Shown: positions 17,811 to 25,188 of the stretch, in pieces | Position numbering within the stretch: the stretch's first letter is position 1 | Layout: every line of letters begins with the position of its first letter | Assembly: GCA_934320645.1 (NCBI GenBank) | Contig: CAKRFP010000010.1 | Coordinates: forward strand, 11,639-75,638 | Length of the DNA: 64,000 nucleotides | Origin: an uncultured Bariatricus sp. | GTDB taxonomy: Bacteria; Bacillota; Clostridia; Lachnospirales; Lachnospiraceae | Direction: 5' to 3' | The notes under the pieces: model-generated | The model's database searches: none | Told to the model about the DNA's origin: nothing | The model's input: the letters and a program-made list of their open reading frames with translations, nothing else | Program-made: the position numbers and the translations under genes

Positions 17811-18515
17811 ATGGATGAATTAAAACGATTGAAAGCGCAAAGAGATGACGAGATCGAAATTGATCTTGGTGAAATTTTTCATTTGCTGCTGAGCAAATTA
17901 TGGATATTGATTTTGTGCTTTATTGTGGGTGGAGTTGTTGCCTTTGGTGGGACAAAATTACTGATCACACCGAAGTATTCTGCGTCATCAATGATTTATA
18001 TTTTAACCAAGACAACAAGTGTAACATCACTTGCGGATATCCAGATGGGAACACAGTTGACGGCAGATTTTGAAATTTTGGCAACAAGCCGTCCGGTGTT
18101 GGAGGAAGTGATTGAAAAACTGAATTTATCATATTCATATGACGAACTCAAAGCGATGATTCAAACGGATAACCAGTCGGATACACGTATCCTGAGATTT
18201 ACAGTCTCAGATCCGAATGCAAAAGAAGCGAAGAAAATTGCCAATGAGCTTGCAGATGTGACGGCAGAAAGAGTGGCATATGTTATGTCAAGTGATAAGC
18301 CAAAGGTAGTTGAAGAGGCGGTTACTCCCAAATATCCTTCTTCACCGAATACAAAGAAAAATACTGCACTTGGAGCACTTGCGCTTGCGTTTGCAGCAGC
18401 AGCGATTATCGTGATCCGCTATCTTATGAATGATACCATTCAGGATGAAGAAGATATTAAGAAATATCTTGGAGTTCATATGTTGGCAGCGATTCCTACA
18501 GAAAAGAGGAAATAA
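17811..18515 (+). CDS. Wzz/CpsC-type polysaccharide co-polymerase / kinase adaptor
   Basis: A 234-residue membrane protein. A short cytoplasmic N terminus with EIDLGEIFHLLLSKLW leads into a first membrane segment (about residues 30-52), an extracytoplasmic domain (about 55-180; TSRPVLEEVIEKL), and a second membrane segment (about 185-205) preceded by the Pro-containing PKYPSSPNTKKN. This is the layout of CpsC/CapA adaptors, which activate the partner tyrosine kinase (CpsD) and set polymer chain length. It starts the cluster Wzz-sortase-LCP and ends 2 bases before the sortase start, implying coupling. The CpsD partner lies about 3 kb downstream. Confidence 0.87.
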   Translation: MDELKRLKAQRDDEIEIDLGEIFHLLLSKLWILILCFIVGGVVAFGGTKLLITPKYSASSMIYILTKTTSVTSLADIQMGTQLTADFEILATSRPVLEEVIEKLNLSYSYDELKAMIQTDNQSDTRILRFTVSDPNAKEAKKIANELADVTAERVAYVMSSDKPKVVEEAVTPKYPSSPNTKKNTALGALALAFAAAAIIVIRYLMNDTIQDEEDIKKYLGVHMLAAIPTEKRK

Positions 18516-18517
18516 GT

Positions 18518-19291
18518 TTGCAAGATAAAGCAAGAAAAATTTTAGTTATAGTTCTTACGATTGTTGCAATCGGCTGTGCAGGGTATCTGATCTGGTATTA
18601 TGGAATGGCTTCTAAGACAAAGCAGTCCTACGATGATGCAAAAAAACTGGCAAAAGAAGAAAAAACAGTGGAAAAGCCAGATGTGTCAAAGGATGAACCG
18701 AAAGTCCAGATTCCGATAGACTTTTCAGCGCTTCAGGAGAAGAATCCGGATGTATATGCGTGGATTAAAATTGATGGCACCACAGTAGATTATCCTGTTT
18801 GCCAGAGTAATGAGGACGACAATTATTATCTGTCACATACCTGGGAAAAAGCAGAAGCAGCGGATGGGGCTATTTTTACACAGGCTTGCAACAGCAAGAA
18901 TTTTACAGATTTTAATACGGTTATTTATGGTCATCAGATGGGTGAAGGGGTGAATACAATGTTTCACACACTTGACCGTTATCTGGAAGAAGGCTATATA
19001 GAACAATATCCAAATGTAGTAATCTACACACCGGAGCATGTCCTGACATACCGGATTTTTGCAGCAGTTATTTATGATGACAGACATCTGGTCAATTCAT
19101 TCAATTATGTAATGAATGATCAGAGACAGGAATTTCTGGATTCTCTCAAAAATTCCAGAGATATGAGGAACAGATACAGTGATATAGACAGTGTTAGCGT
19201 TGAAGACAGGATTTTATCACTCAGTACCTGTGTGACCGGTGAATCAAATCACAGACTTCTGGTGGAGGCGGTTCTGACAAATGAAGAATAA
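18518..19291 (+). CDS. srtB: Class B sortase
   Basis: A 257-residue membrane-anchored transpeptidase. An N-terminal signal-anchor (ILVIVLTIVAIGCAGYLIW) is followed by the sortase domain. Catalytic residues are visible: His in TVIYGHQMGEGVN, Cys in LSLSTC and Arg in NHRLLVEAV. It cuts a C-terminal sorting motif and links surface proteins to peptidoglycan. The start is TTG at 18518, with GAGGA 7 bases upstream; no ATG lies nearby in frame. It overlaps the LCP gene by 11 bases. Likely substrates in the window are the 899-residue protein and the small protein at 20322. Being inserted between Wzz- and LCP-type genes is noteworthy. Confidence 0.9.
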   Translation: MQDKARKILVIVLTIVAIGCAGYLIWYYGMASKTKQSYDDAKKLAKEEKTVEKPDVSKDEPKVQIPIDFSALQEKNPDVYAWIKIDGTTVDYPVCQSNEDDNYYLSHTWEKAEAADGAIFTQACNSKNFTDFNTVIYGHQMGEGVNTMFHTLDRYLEEGYIEQYPNVVIYTPEHVLTYRIFAAVIYDDRHLVNSFNYVMNDQRQEFLDSLKNSRDMRNRYSDIDSVSVEDRILSLSTCVTGESNHRLLVEAVLTNEE

Positions 19292-20258
19292 GAATCTGAT
19301 AATTGTAGTTCTGGCAGTTATCTGTGCAGGACTGCTGACTGGTGTTATTTATACAGTAACAAAAGGGAAGAACAGTTCACAGCAGAAACAGACAGCATCT
19401 GTGGATTTGGATGAGGATCAGACGCAGTCAGGGATCATCGAGGAAGACGGAAAAAAATATAAGCTGAATTCAGACATAAAGACGGTTCTGTTTATGGGTG
19501 TAGATAAGGCAGAAAAGGCAGATCTTGGAAATAATCCGGGAGAGAATGGACAGAGTGACAGCCTGAATCTTCTTGTGCTGAATAAAGAGGAGAAAAAGGC
19601 ACAGATTGTTCAGATTTCCAGAGACTCGATGGTTGGAATTGACATCTATGATGTGACAGGGAATAAGCTGATGACAGAGGAAGGACAGATTGCACTCCAA
19701 TATGCATATGGTGATGGCGCAGAAGAAAGTTGCCGTCTTACTTCTGAAAAAGTATCAGATCTGATGTATGGGGTGAATGTAGATTCTTATTTTTCCCTGA
19801 CGCTTGAGGGGCTTGTCGCTGCTACGGATGCTGTTGGAGGAATTACGCTTACAGTTCCGGAGGATTATACAGAAGTTGATCCTGCATTTGAGAAAGATGC
19901 GGTTGTTACACTGAATGGTGAACTGGCAGAAAAGTATGTCCGTAAAAGGGATATTGAAGTATTGGACAGCAATAATCAGCGTATGGAACGTCAGTCACAG
20001 TTCATAGGAGCTCTGATCGAGAAAATGCAGAGCATTGATGGAAAGTCAGAATATCTTTCCCTCTATCAGCAGCTGACCCCATATATGACGACAAATATGA
20101 CGGCAGATGAACTGGAAGAACTTTCAAATTACAAGATTGAAGCGGAAACAATTAAGGTTCCGGGTGAGATTATTGAAAAGGATGGACATGCACAATATAT
20201 TGTTGACAACAAAGAATTAAAAAAAATTGTTCTCAAATTATTTTACAAAATGGTGTAA
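19281..20258 (+). CDS. LytR-CpsA-Psr (LCP) family glycopolymer transferase
   Basis: A 325-residue protein with an N-terminal signal-anchor (LIIVVLAVICAGLLTGVIY) and the LCP catalytic domain. FMGVDKAEKA, GQSDSLNLLVLN, VQISRDSMVGI, VGGITLTVPEDY and the Arg-rich KYVRKRD...RMERQSQF match family blocks. LCP enzymes transfer undecaprenyl-linked glycopolymers to peptidoglycan outside the cell. The gene overlaps the sortase 3' end by 11 bases, so translation is coupled. Its 3' end holds the promoter for the next gene. Partner functions (co-polymerase, kinase, phosphatase) are all nearby, but no glycosyltransferase is in the window. Confidence 0.9.
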   Translation: MKNKNLIIVVLAVICAGLLTGVIYTVTKGKNSSQQKQTASVDLDEDQTQSGIIEEDGKKYKLNSDIKTVLFMGVDKAEKADLGNNPGENGQSDSLNLLVLNKEEKKAQIVQISRDSMVGIDIYDVTGNKLMTEEGQIALQYAYGDGAEESCRLTSEKVSDLMYGVNVDSYFSLTLEGLVAATDAVGGITLTVPEDYTEVDPAFEKDAVVTLNGELAEKYVRKRDIEVLDSNNQRMERQSQFIGALIEKMQSIDGKSEYLSLYQQLTPYMTTNMTADELEELSNYKIEAETIKVPGEIIEKDGHAQYIVDNKELKKIVLKLFYKMV

Positions 20259-20270
20259 TTGTAGTATAGT
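20242..20270 (+). promoter_or_regulatory. Promoter of the small surface protein, inside the LCP 3' end
   Basis: TTTACA (20242-20247), 17-base spacer, TATAGT (20265-20270). The -35 overlaps the last codons of the LCP gene. Confidence 0.65.
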
Positions 20271-20321
20271 AGAAACTGATATGGCGAATATCAAATAAAT
20301 TATGTGAGGAGGTCAAAGAAA

Positions 20322-20924
20322 ATGAAGTCAAGAATCTTAAAGACAGTTGGTCTTATTGCAGCTATGGTATCCTGCATCGGAATGACAGTATTTGCAGCAC
20401 CAAGCCCGGCAGCTTCTACAGTTGTTACAGCTGTAAACAGCGCAACGGATGCAAGTGGAAATGCAGTTAATGTCTCTATCTCATCTGAGATCCCGACAGA
20501 ATACACACAGGCAGTTGCAGACATTAAGACTGAAGCAGAACTGAAAGAAGTACTTGGAAGCGATTTCAATGCGAACATGACAGTTGCTGATGTTAAGGAA
20601 GTAACAGCACCGGAAGGCGCTACATTCCCTCTTACAATCACATTCGCAATGAAAGGTGTAACAGCTTCTGCAAAAGTGCAGATCCTGCATTATACAGGAA
20701 GTGAATGGGAGAAGATTTCTACTACTGTGGGAGAAGGTACTGTAACAGGTACATTTAATTCTCTTTCACCGGTTGCATTTGTTGTTGATAAGACAACCCT
20801 TTCATCTACAACAGGAACAACTGCTTCTCCAGCTACAAGCGCAACAACTGTATCTGCAGTTGCAGTACTTGGACTTGCAGCAGCTGCAACAGCGTTTGGA
20901 CTTAAGAAAAAAGCTGTTAGATAA
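20322..20924 (+). CDS. Small secreted, probably sortase-anchored protein of unknown function
   Basis: A 200-residue protein with a signal peptide (MKSRILKTVGLIAAMVSCIG, then MTVFAAPSP; cleavage near residue 25), a compact extracytoplasmic domain (about 30-150) and a Thr/Ser/Ala-rich linker. A C-terminal hydrophobic segment (AVAVLGLAAAATAFG) ends KKKAVR. Just before the hydrophobic part is SPATS, similar to class B sortase motifs of the NPQTN or S/P-P-x-T-G kind. GGAGG lies 9 bases before ATG 20322. It has its own promoter and terminator, so it may be expressed separately and strongly. I do not recognise the central domain. Confidence 0.75.
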   Translation: MKSRILKTVGLIAAMVSCIGMTVFAAPSPAASTVVTAVNSATDASGNAVNVSISSEIPTEYTQAVADIKTEAELKEVLGSDFNANMTVADVKEVTAPEGATFPLTITFAMKGVTASAKVQILHYTGSEWEKISTTVGEGTVTGTFNSLSPVAFVVDKTTLSSTTGTTASPATSATTVSAVAVLGLAAAATAFGLKKKAVR

Positions 20925-20939
20925 TTAAAGTTTATTGCT

Positions 20940-20988
20940 GAAAGCGCTTCTTTGCGGCGGTATCCACCGTGAGAGGCGTTTTCTTTTT
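20940..20988 (+). terminator. Terminator after the small surface protein
   Basis: GAAAGCGCTTCT (20940-20951) pairs with GAGAGGCGTTTTC (20971-20983) through several G-T wobbles, forming a long imperfect stem that ends in TTTTCTTTTT. Confidence 0.7.
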
Positions 20989-21008
20989 GACAGGAGAGAT
21001 ACGTTTTG

Positions 21009-21713
21009 ATGTTGGTAGATATTCATTGTCATATTCTTCCGGGTGTGGATGATGGCGCACCGGATGTAGAGACATCGAAAGCGATGATTCGGGAAGCATA
21101 TAAGCAGGGAGTACGTTATATGATTGCAACGCCACATTACCGGCCAGAGATGTTTGAACCTTCTATGCGGGATGTACTTAGAGAGTACCATATACTGAGA
21201 GAGTATGCGGCAGATGTTGGGATCAGTATTCGGTTAGGGTGTGAGTATTACCGGAATGATCAGATGATTTGGCATCTGGACAGGAAAATACGACCAACGA
21301 TGCTTGGCAGCCGGTATGTTCTGGTTGAATTTTCGACTAATGATAGTTTTGTTACGATTCGAAATTATATCTATGAACTGATTACACATGGATATAATCC
21401 AATTGTAGCCCATGTGGAAAGGTATTTTTGCTGTCAGGAAGTAAAGAAAGTTGCGGAACTCAAAAATCTGGGTGCGACGATCCAGATAAATGCGGATTCT
21501 GTACTTGGATATGATGGGCGGAAGATAAAGAAATTTTGTCTGGATTTAATGAAACAGGATTATCTGGATTTTGTAGCATCTGATGCACATAATATGGATG
21601 AGAGAAAGATGCATCTTGGAAAAAGTGCATCCTATATAGAGAAGAAAATGGGAAAAGAGTATGCGAAAAGAATTTTTCTTGAAAATCCAAGAGGTATATG
21701 GAATCGCAGATGA
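21009..21713 (+). CDS. cpsB: CpsB/CapC-type tyrosine-protein phosphatase (PHP family)
   Basis: A 234-residue metal-dependent phosphatase. The N-terminal DIHCHILPGVDDGAPD (His-x-His metal ligands), ATPHYRPEMFE, NPIVAHVERY and VASDAHNMDERK near the C terminus are the four PHP motifs. It removes phosphate from the tyrosine-rich tail of the CpsD kinase, cycling polysaccharide export. The start is ambiguous: TTG at 21006 is 9 bases and ATG at 21009 is 12 bases after AGGAG. I use the ATG. It is followed by the kinase gene 30 bases downstream. Confidence 0.9.
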   Translation: MLVDIHCHILPGVDDGAPDVETSKAMIREAYKQGVRYMIATPHYRPEMFEPSMRDVLREYHILREYAADVGISIRLGCEYYRNDQMIWHLDRKIRPTMLGSRYVLVEFSTNDSFVTIRNYIYELITHGYNPIVAHVERYFCCQEVKKVAELKNLGATIQINADSVLGYDGRKIKKFCLDLMKQDYLDFVASDAHNMDERKMHLGKSASYIEKKMGKEYAKRIFLENPRGIWNRR

Positions 21714-21743
21714 TAAAATGACGGGAAGAAAGCAGGTGTAAAA

Positions 21744-22457
21744 GTGAAAAAGGTGAATTTAACGATTGAAAAGAAAAGTTATAATGCAAGAGAAGCAATT
21801 CGGACATTGCGCACGAATTTGCAATTTTGCGGTGATGACAAGCAGGTTATTCTGGTGACAAGCTGTATACCGGGAGAGGGAAAGAGTTCCATTGCAGTTT
21901 CTCTTGCGGAATCCATTGCAGAAATGGGAAAATCAGTTATCCTGGTAGATGCAGATATCAGAAAATCTGTACTGGCATCAAGACTGGAGATCAGTGATGT
22001 GGATAAAGGGTTATCGCATTTTCTGTCAGGACAGTGTAATCTTTCTGATGTAATTTATGCGACTAATATTCCGAAATTCCATATCCTTCTGTCCGGACCG
22101 GAGGCCCCGAATTCGACAGAACTTCTAGAATCCAAACGTTTTTCCGGTATGTTGGAATCCATGAAGAATGTTTATGATTATATTATCATCGACTGTCCAC
22201 CACTTGGACTTGTCATCGATGCGGCAATCGTAGGACGGCAGAGCGACGGAGCAATCATTGTTGTTGAGGCGGGTAAGACCAAATACCGTCTGGTACAGAA
22301 TGTAAAAGACCAGCTGGAGAACTCAGGTGTATCTGTTCTGGGTGTGGTTCTCAATAAAGTAGAACGTAAGAACCAGAAGGGTTATTATAACAAATATTAT
22401 GGTTCTTATAAGTACGAAGGCTATTATAAACATGACGACAATGCAAAAAATGCATAA
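21744..22457 (+). CDS. cpsD: CpsD/CapB-type bacterial tyrosine kinase
   Basis: A 237-residue cytoplasmic BY-kinase with Walker A PGEGKSS (about residue 50), Walker A' VILVDADIRKS (about 72) and Walker B YIIIDCPPLG (about 148). The C-terminal tail carries a dense tyrosine cluster (GYYNKYYGSYKYEGYY), the autophosphorylation site. It works with the Wzz/CpsC adaptor (17811) and the CpsB phosphatase just upstream to time capsular or exopolysaccharide assembly. The start is a GTG. The family call is firm; which polymer it controls is not shown by this window. Confidence 0.93.
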   Translation: MKKVNLTIEKKSYNAREAIRTLRTNLQFCGDDKQVILVTSCIPGEGKSSIAVSLAESIAEMGKSVILVDADIRKSVLASRLEISDVDKGLSHFLSGQCNLSDVIYATNIPKFHILLSGPEAPNSTELLESKRFSGMLESMKNVYDYIIIDCPPLGLVIDAAIVGRQSDGAIIVVEAGKTKYRLVQNVKDQLENSGVSVLGVVLNKVERKNQKGYYNKYYGSYKYEGYYKHDDNAKNA

Positions 22458-22472
22458 AAATAAAAATAACAC

Positions 22473-22501
22473 TTGCAATTGTCGAAAGTTTCTGATAGAA
22501 T
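22473..22501 (+). promoter_or_regulatory. Promoter of rpmB
   Basis: TTGCAA (22473-22478), 17-base spacer, TAGAAT (22496-22501). Confidence 0.7.
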
Positions 22502-22564
22502 AACTATTGTTGTGAGTCTGCAAGATTTGTAAGCAGACATTTCAGATCGTTAGGAGGTGCAATC

Positions 22565-22753
22565 ATGGCTAAATGTGCTATTTGTGAAAAGGGTGCTCAT
22601 TTCGGAAATAACGTAAGTCACTCTCATAGAAGATCATCTAAGATGTGGAAATCTAACGTAAAATCCGTTAGAGTTAAAACGGAAAACGGCGGAACACAGA
22701 AAATGTACGTATGTACAAGCTGCCTGAAATCCGGACGCGTTGAAAGAGCTTAA
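22565..22753 (+). CDS. rpmB: Ribosomal protein bL28
   Basis: A 62-residue basic protein of the large ribosomal subunit. MAKCAICEKGAHFGNNVSHS, then RRSSKMWKSNVKSVR and the C-terminal CTSCLKSGRVERA, match bL28. It keeps two CxxC pairs (CAIC near residue 4; CTSC near residue 51), the zinc-binding 'C+' form. TAGGAGG precedes the ATG. Single gene with its own promoter and a strong terminator. Confidence 0.97.
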   Translation: MAKCAICEKGAHFGNNVSHSHRRSSKMWKSNVKSVRVKTENGGTQKMYVCTSCLKSGRVERA

Positions 22754-22771
22754 TCTGAGCGGAATGATGAG

Positions 22772-22799
22772 AACCGAAGCTTTTAAGCTTCGGTTTTTT
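22772..22799 (+). terminator. Terminator of rpmB
   Basis: AACCGAAGC (22772-22780) and GCTTCGGTT (22787-22795) make a perfect 9-bp stem with loop TTTTAA, ending in six T. Confidence 0.92.
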
Positions 22800-22812
22800 G
22801 CGTATACGATGA

Positions 22813-22972
22813 GCCAAATACGGAGCAGACCAGATTTGTGCTCGCACAAAAATCTGGTCGGATCTGTATTTGGCGAATGTACGACAGCGAGCCGTCAGGC
22901 GAGCTGCTCGTACATTCAAGCCAACGTTAAGCAAACTGCCCATATATTACGAGCAGACGTCTCAGCCTGCTC
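22813..22972. repeat. Cluster of three hairpins in the rpmB-asp23 gap
   Basis: First, GCCAAATAC (22813-22821) pairs with GTATTTGGC (22866-22874), enclosing GACCAGATTT...AAATCTGGTC. Second, GAATGTACGA (22875-22884) pairs with TCGTACATTC (22908-22917); inside, CAGC-GA-GCC, a GTCA loop and GGC-GA-GCTG give a stem with tandem G-A mismatches. Third, GAGCAG (22951-22956) pairs with CTGCTC (22967-22972). None is followed by a T run, so these are not simple terminators, and there is no coding potential. They look like a palindromic interspersed repeat or structured RNA. Confidence 0.65.
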
Positions 22973-22989
22973 AACAAACAATGCTTTGG

Positions 22990-23018
22990 TTGTAAAAGCA
23001 TTGGAAATAGAGTATAAT
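22990..23018 (+). promoter_or_regulatory. Promoter of the asp23-fakA-recG operon
   Basis: TTGTAA (22990-22995), 17-base spacer, perfect TATAAT (23013-23018). Confidence 0.75.
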
Positions 23019-23139
23019 AGGTTCAACATATATTCCTGTGAGCATAAGCCAGGTCGGTATGACGTCTGACAATTGCCACGGAGAATTTGATTTAAAAATA
23101 GATTTGTGGATATGAATTTTGAGAATTGGAGGATAGCAT

Positions 23140-23499
23140 ATGAAGGGAAGTATGAGTACTGATTTAGGAATCATCACGATCGATCCGGAAGTGATCGCAA
23201 AGTATGCAGGATCTGTAGCAGTTGAATGTTTTGGGATTGTCGGTATGGCAGCTGTCAGCATGAAGGACGGTCTGGTAAAGCTTTTGAAAAAAGAAAGTCT
23301 TACAAAGGGAATTCAGGTTGGAATCTCTGATGAGAATAAGATCACACTGAATTTCCATGTGATCGTAGCTTACGGAGTAAGTATTTCAGCAGTGACAGAC
23401 AATCTGATCAGCAACGTGAAGTATAAAGTTGAAGAATTTACAGGTATGAGCGTCGATAAGATCAACATCTATATCGAAGGCGTCCGCGTGATCGACTAA
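23140..23499 (+). CDS. Asp23/Gls24 family envelope protein
   Basis: A 119-residue protein of the Asp23/YloU family: LGIITIDPEVIAKYAGSVAV at the start, GIVGMAAVSM, and the closing VDKINIYIEGVRVID. Members are small cytoplasmic, membrane-associated proteins tied to cell-envelope homeostasis. The common Firmicute arrangement of this gene directly before the FakA-like (YloV) gene is present, with a 17-base gap. GGAGG lies upstream of the ATG. Molecular function is poorly defined in the family. Confidence 0.9.
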   Translation: MKGSMSTDLGIITIDPEVIAKYAGSVAVECFGIVGMAAVSMKDGLVKLLKKESLTKGIQVGISDENKITLNFHVIVAYGVSISAVTDNLISNVKYKVEEFTGMSVDKINIYIEGVRVID

Positions 23500-23516
23500 T
23501 TAAGGAGGAACTTGTT

Positions 23517-25184
23517 GTGGCAACAAAGAGTATCGATGTAGAACTGCTTGCGAAGATGTTTCTTGCAGGCGCACAGAATATAGAAGCAAAAAAGGAATAT
23601 ATCAATGAACTGAACGTGTTCCCTGTACCGGATGGTGATACAGGAACCAATATGTCTATGACAATTATGGCAGCGGCAAAGGAAGTAACCGCACTGGAAG
23701 GCATGGATATGGCTTCTCTTGCAAAAGCAATTTCATCCGGTTCTCTCCGTGGTGCAAGAGGTAACTCCGGTGTTATTCTTTCCCAGCTGCTTCGTGGATT
23801 TACAAAGTCCATCAAGACGGAAAGTGAAATTGATGTACCTGCACTTGCAAGAGCAGCTGTACGTGCAAAAGAGACCGCATATAAGGCAGTTATGAAGCCG
23901 AAGGAAGGTACGATCCTTACTGTTGCAAGAGGAGTTGCTGAAAAAGCACAGACACTTGCAGAGGAGACCGATGATCTGGAAGAATTTCTTCCAAAGCTGA
24001 TCGAAGAAGCAGAGACCGTCCTTGCAAAGACTCCGGATATGCTTCCTGTATTAAAAGAAGCCGGTGTTGTGGATTCCGGCGGACAGGGACTTCTGGAAGT
24101 ACTGCGTGGGGCATATGATGCATTCCTTGGTAAAGAGATCGACTACAGTGCACTTGCACCAGCTTCTCCGGCTGTTAATGCGACAAAGGTAGAGACTGAG
24201 AGTGCGGCAGATATCAAATTTGGATACTGTACTGAGTTCATTATTCTTCTGGAAAAAGAATTTACAGAGAAAGATGAAGTGGAATTTAAGGCTTATCTGG
24301 AATCCATCGGTGATTCTATCGTATGTGTAGCAGATGATGACGTTGTCAAGATCCATGTGCATACCAATGATCCGGGACTTGCAATCCAGAAAGCGCTTAC
24401 TTATGGACAGTTATCCCGCATGAAGATTGACAATATGCGTGAAGAGCACCAGGAAAAGCTGATCAAAGACGCAGAAAAGCTCGCAGCAGCCCAGAAAGAG
24501 GAAGAAAAGGCAAAAGAGCCGCGTAAGAAAGTCGGATTTATTGCAGTTTCTATCGGAGAAGGTTTAAATGAAATCTTCAAAGAGCTTGGTGTGGATTATA
24601 TCATCGAAGGCGGTCAGACTATGAACCCAAGTACCGAGGACATGCTGACAGCGATCGACCATGTGAATGCAGATTATATCTACATTCTTCCGAACAACAA
24701 GAATATCGTGATGGCTGCAAACCAGGCACGTGACCTGACAGAAGACAAGGATATCATCGTAATTCCGACAAAGACGGTTCCACAGGGAATCACAGCTGTT
24801 CTGAATTACAATACGGAAGAGGATGTGGATACCAACGAAGAGACCATGCTGGAAGCAATCAAATGCGTAAAGACAGGTCAGGTGACTTATGCAGTACGTG
24901 ATACCCACATTGATGATAAAGAGATCCATGAAGGAGATATCATGGGAATCGGTGATGCCGGAATCCTTGCAGTCGGCAAATCTGTCGATGGTACAACAAA
25001 GGATATGCTGGCACAGCTGGTAGATGAGGATTCGGAACTGATCAGTCTCTATTATGGAGCAGAAGTATCAGAAGAAGAAGCAGGGAAACTGACTGCAGAG
25101 ATCGAAGAATTATATCCGGATATGGATGTAGATGCACATATGGGCGGACAGCCGATTTACTATTATGTACTGGCGGTAGAATAG
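23517..25184 (+). CDS. fakA: FakA/YloV-like DAK-domain fatty acid kinase subunit
   Basis: A 555-residue protein. The N-terminal DhaL-type kinase domain (about residues 1-200) shows the Mg-ATP loop VPDGDTGTNMS and GARGNSGVILSQ. A middle domain and a C-terminal EDD-like domain follow (about 330-555). In the FakAB system FakA phosphorylates fatty acids held by FakB, feeding exogenous fatty acids into phospholipids. No fakB is in the window. GTG start with AAGGAGG 9 bases before it. recG begins 4 bases after the stop, a conserved order in Firmicutes. Confidence 0.92.
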   Translation: MATKSIDVELLAKMFLAGAQNIEAKKEYINELNVFPVPDGDTGTNMSMTIMAAAKEVTALEGMDMASLAKAISSGSLRGARGNSGVILSQLLRGFTKSIKTESEIDVPALARAAVRAKETAYKAVMKPKEGTILTVARGVAEKAQTLAEETDDLEEFLPKLIEEAETVLAKTPDMLPVLKEAGVVDSGGQGLLEVLRGAYDAFLGKEIDYSALAPASPAVNATKVETESAADIKFGYCTEFIILLEKEFTEKDEVEFKAYLESIGDSIVCVADDDVVKIHVHTNDPGLAIQKALTYGQLSRMKIDNMREEHQEKLIKDAEKLAAAQKEEEKAKEPRKKVGFIAVSIGEGLNEIFKELGVDYIIEGGQTMNPSTEDMLTAIDHVNADYIYILPNNKNIVMAANQARDLTEDKDIIVIPTKTVPQGITAVLNYNTEEDVDTNEETMLEAIKCVKTGQVTYAVRDTHIDDKEIHEGDIMGIGDAGILAVGKSVDGTTKDMLAQLVDEDSELISLYYGAEVSEEEAGKLTAEIEELYPDMDVDAHMGGQPIYYYVLAVE

Positions 25185-25188
25185 GCTT

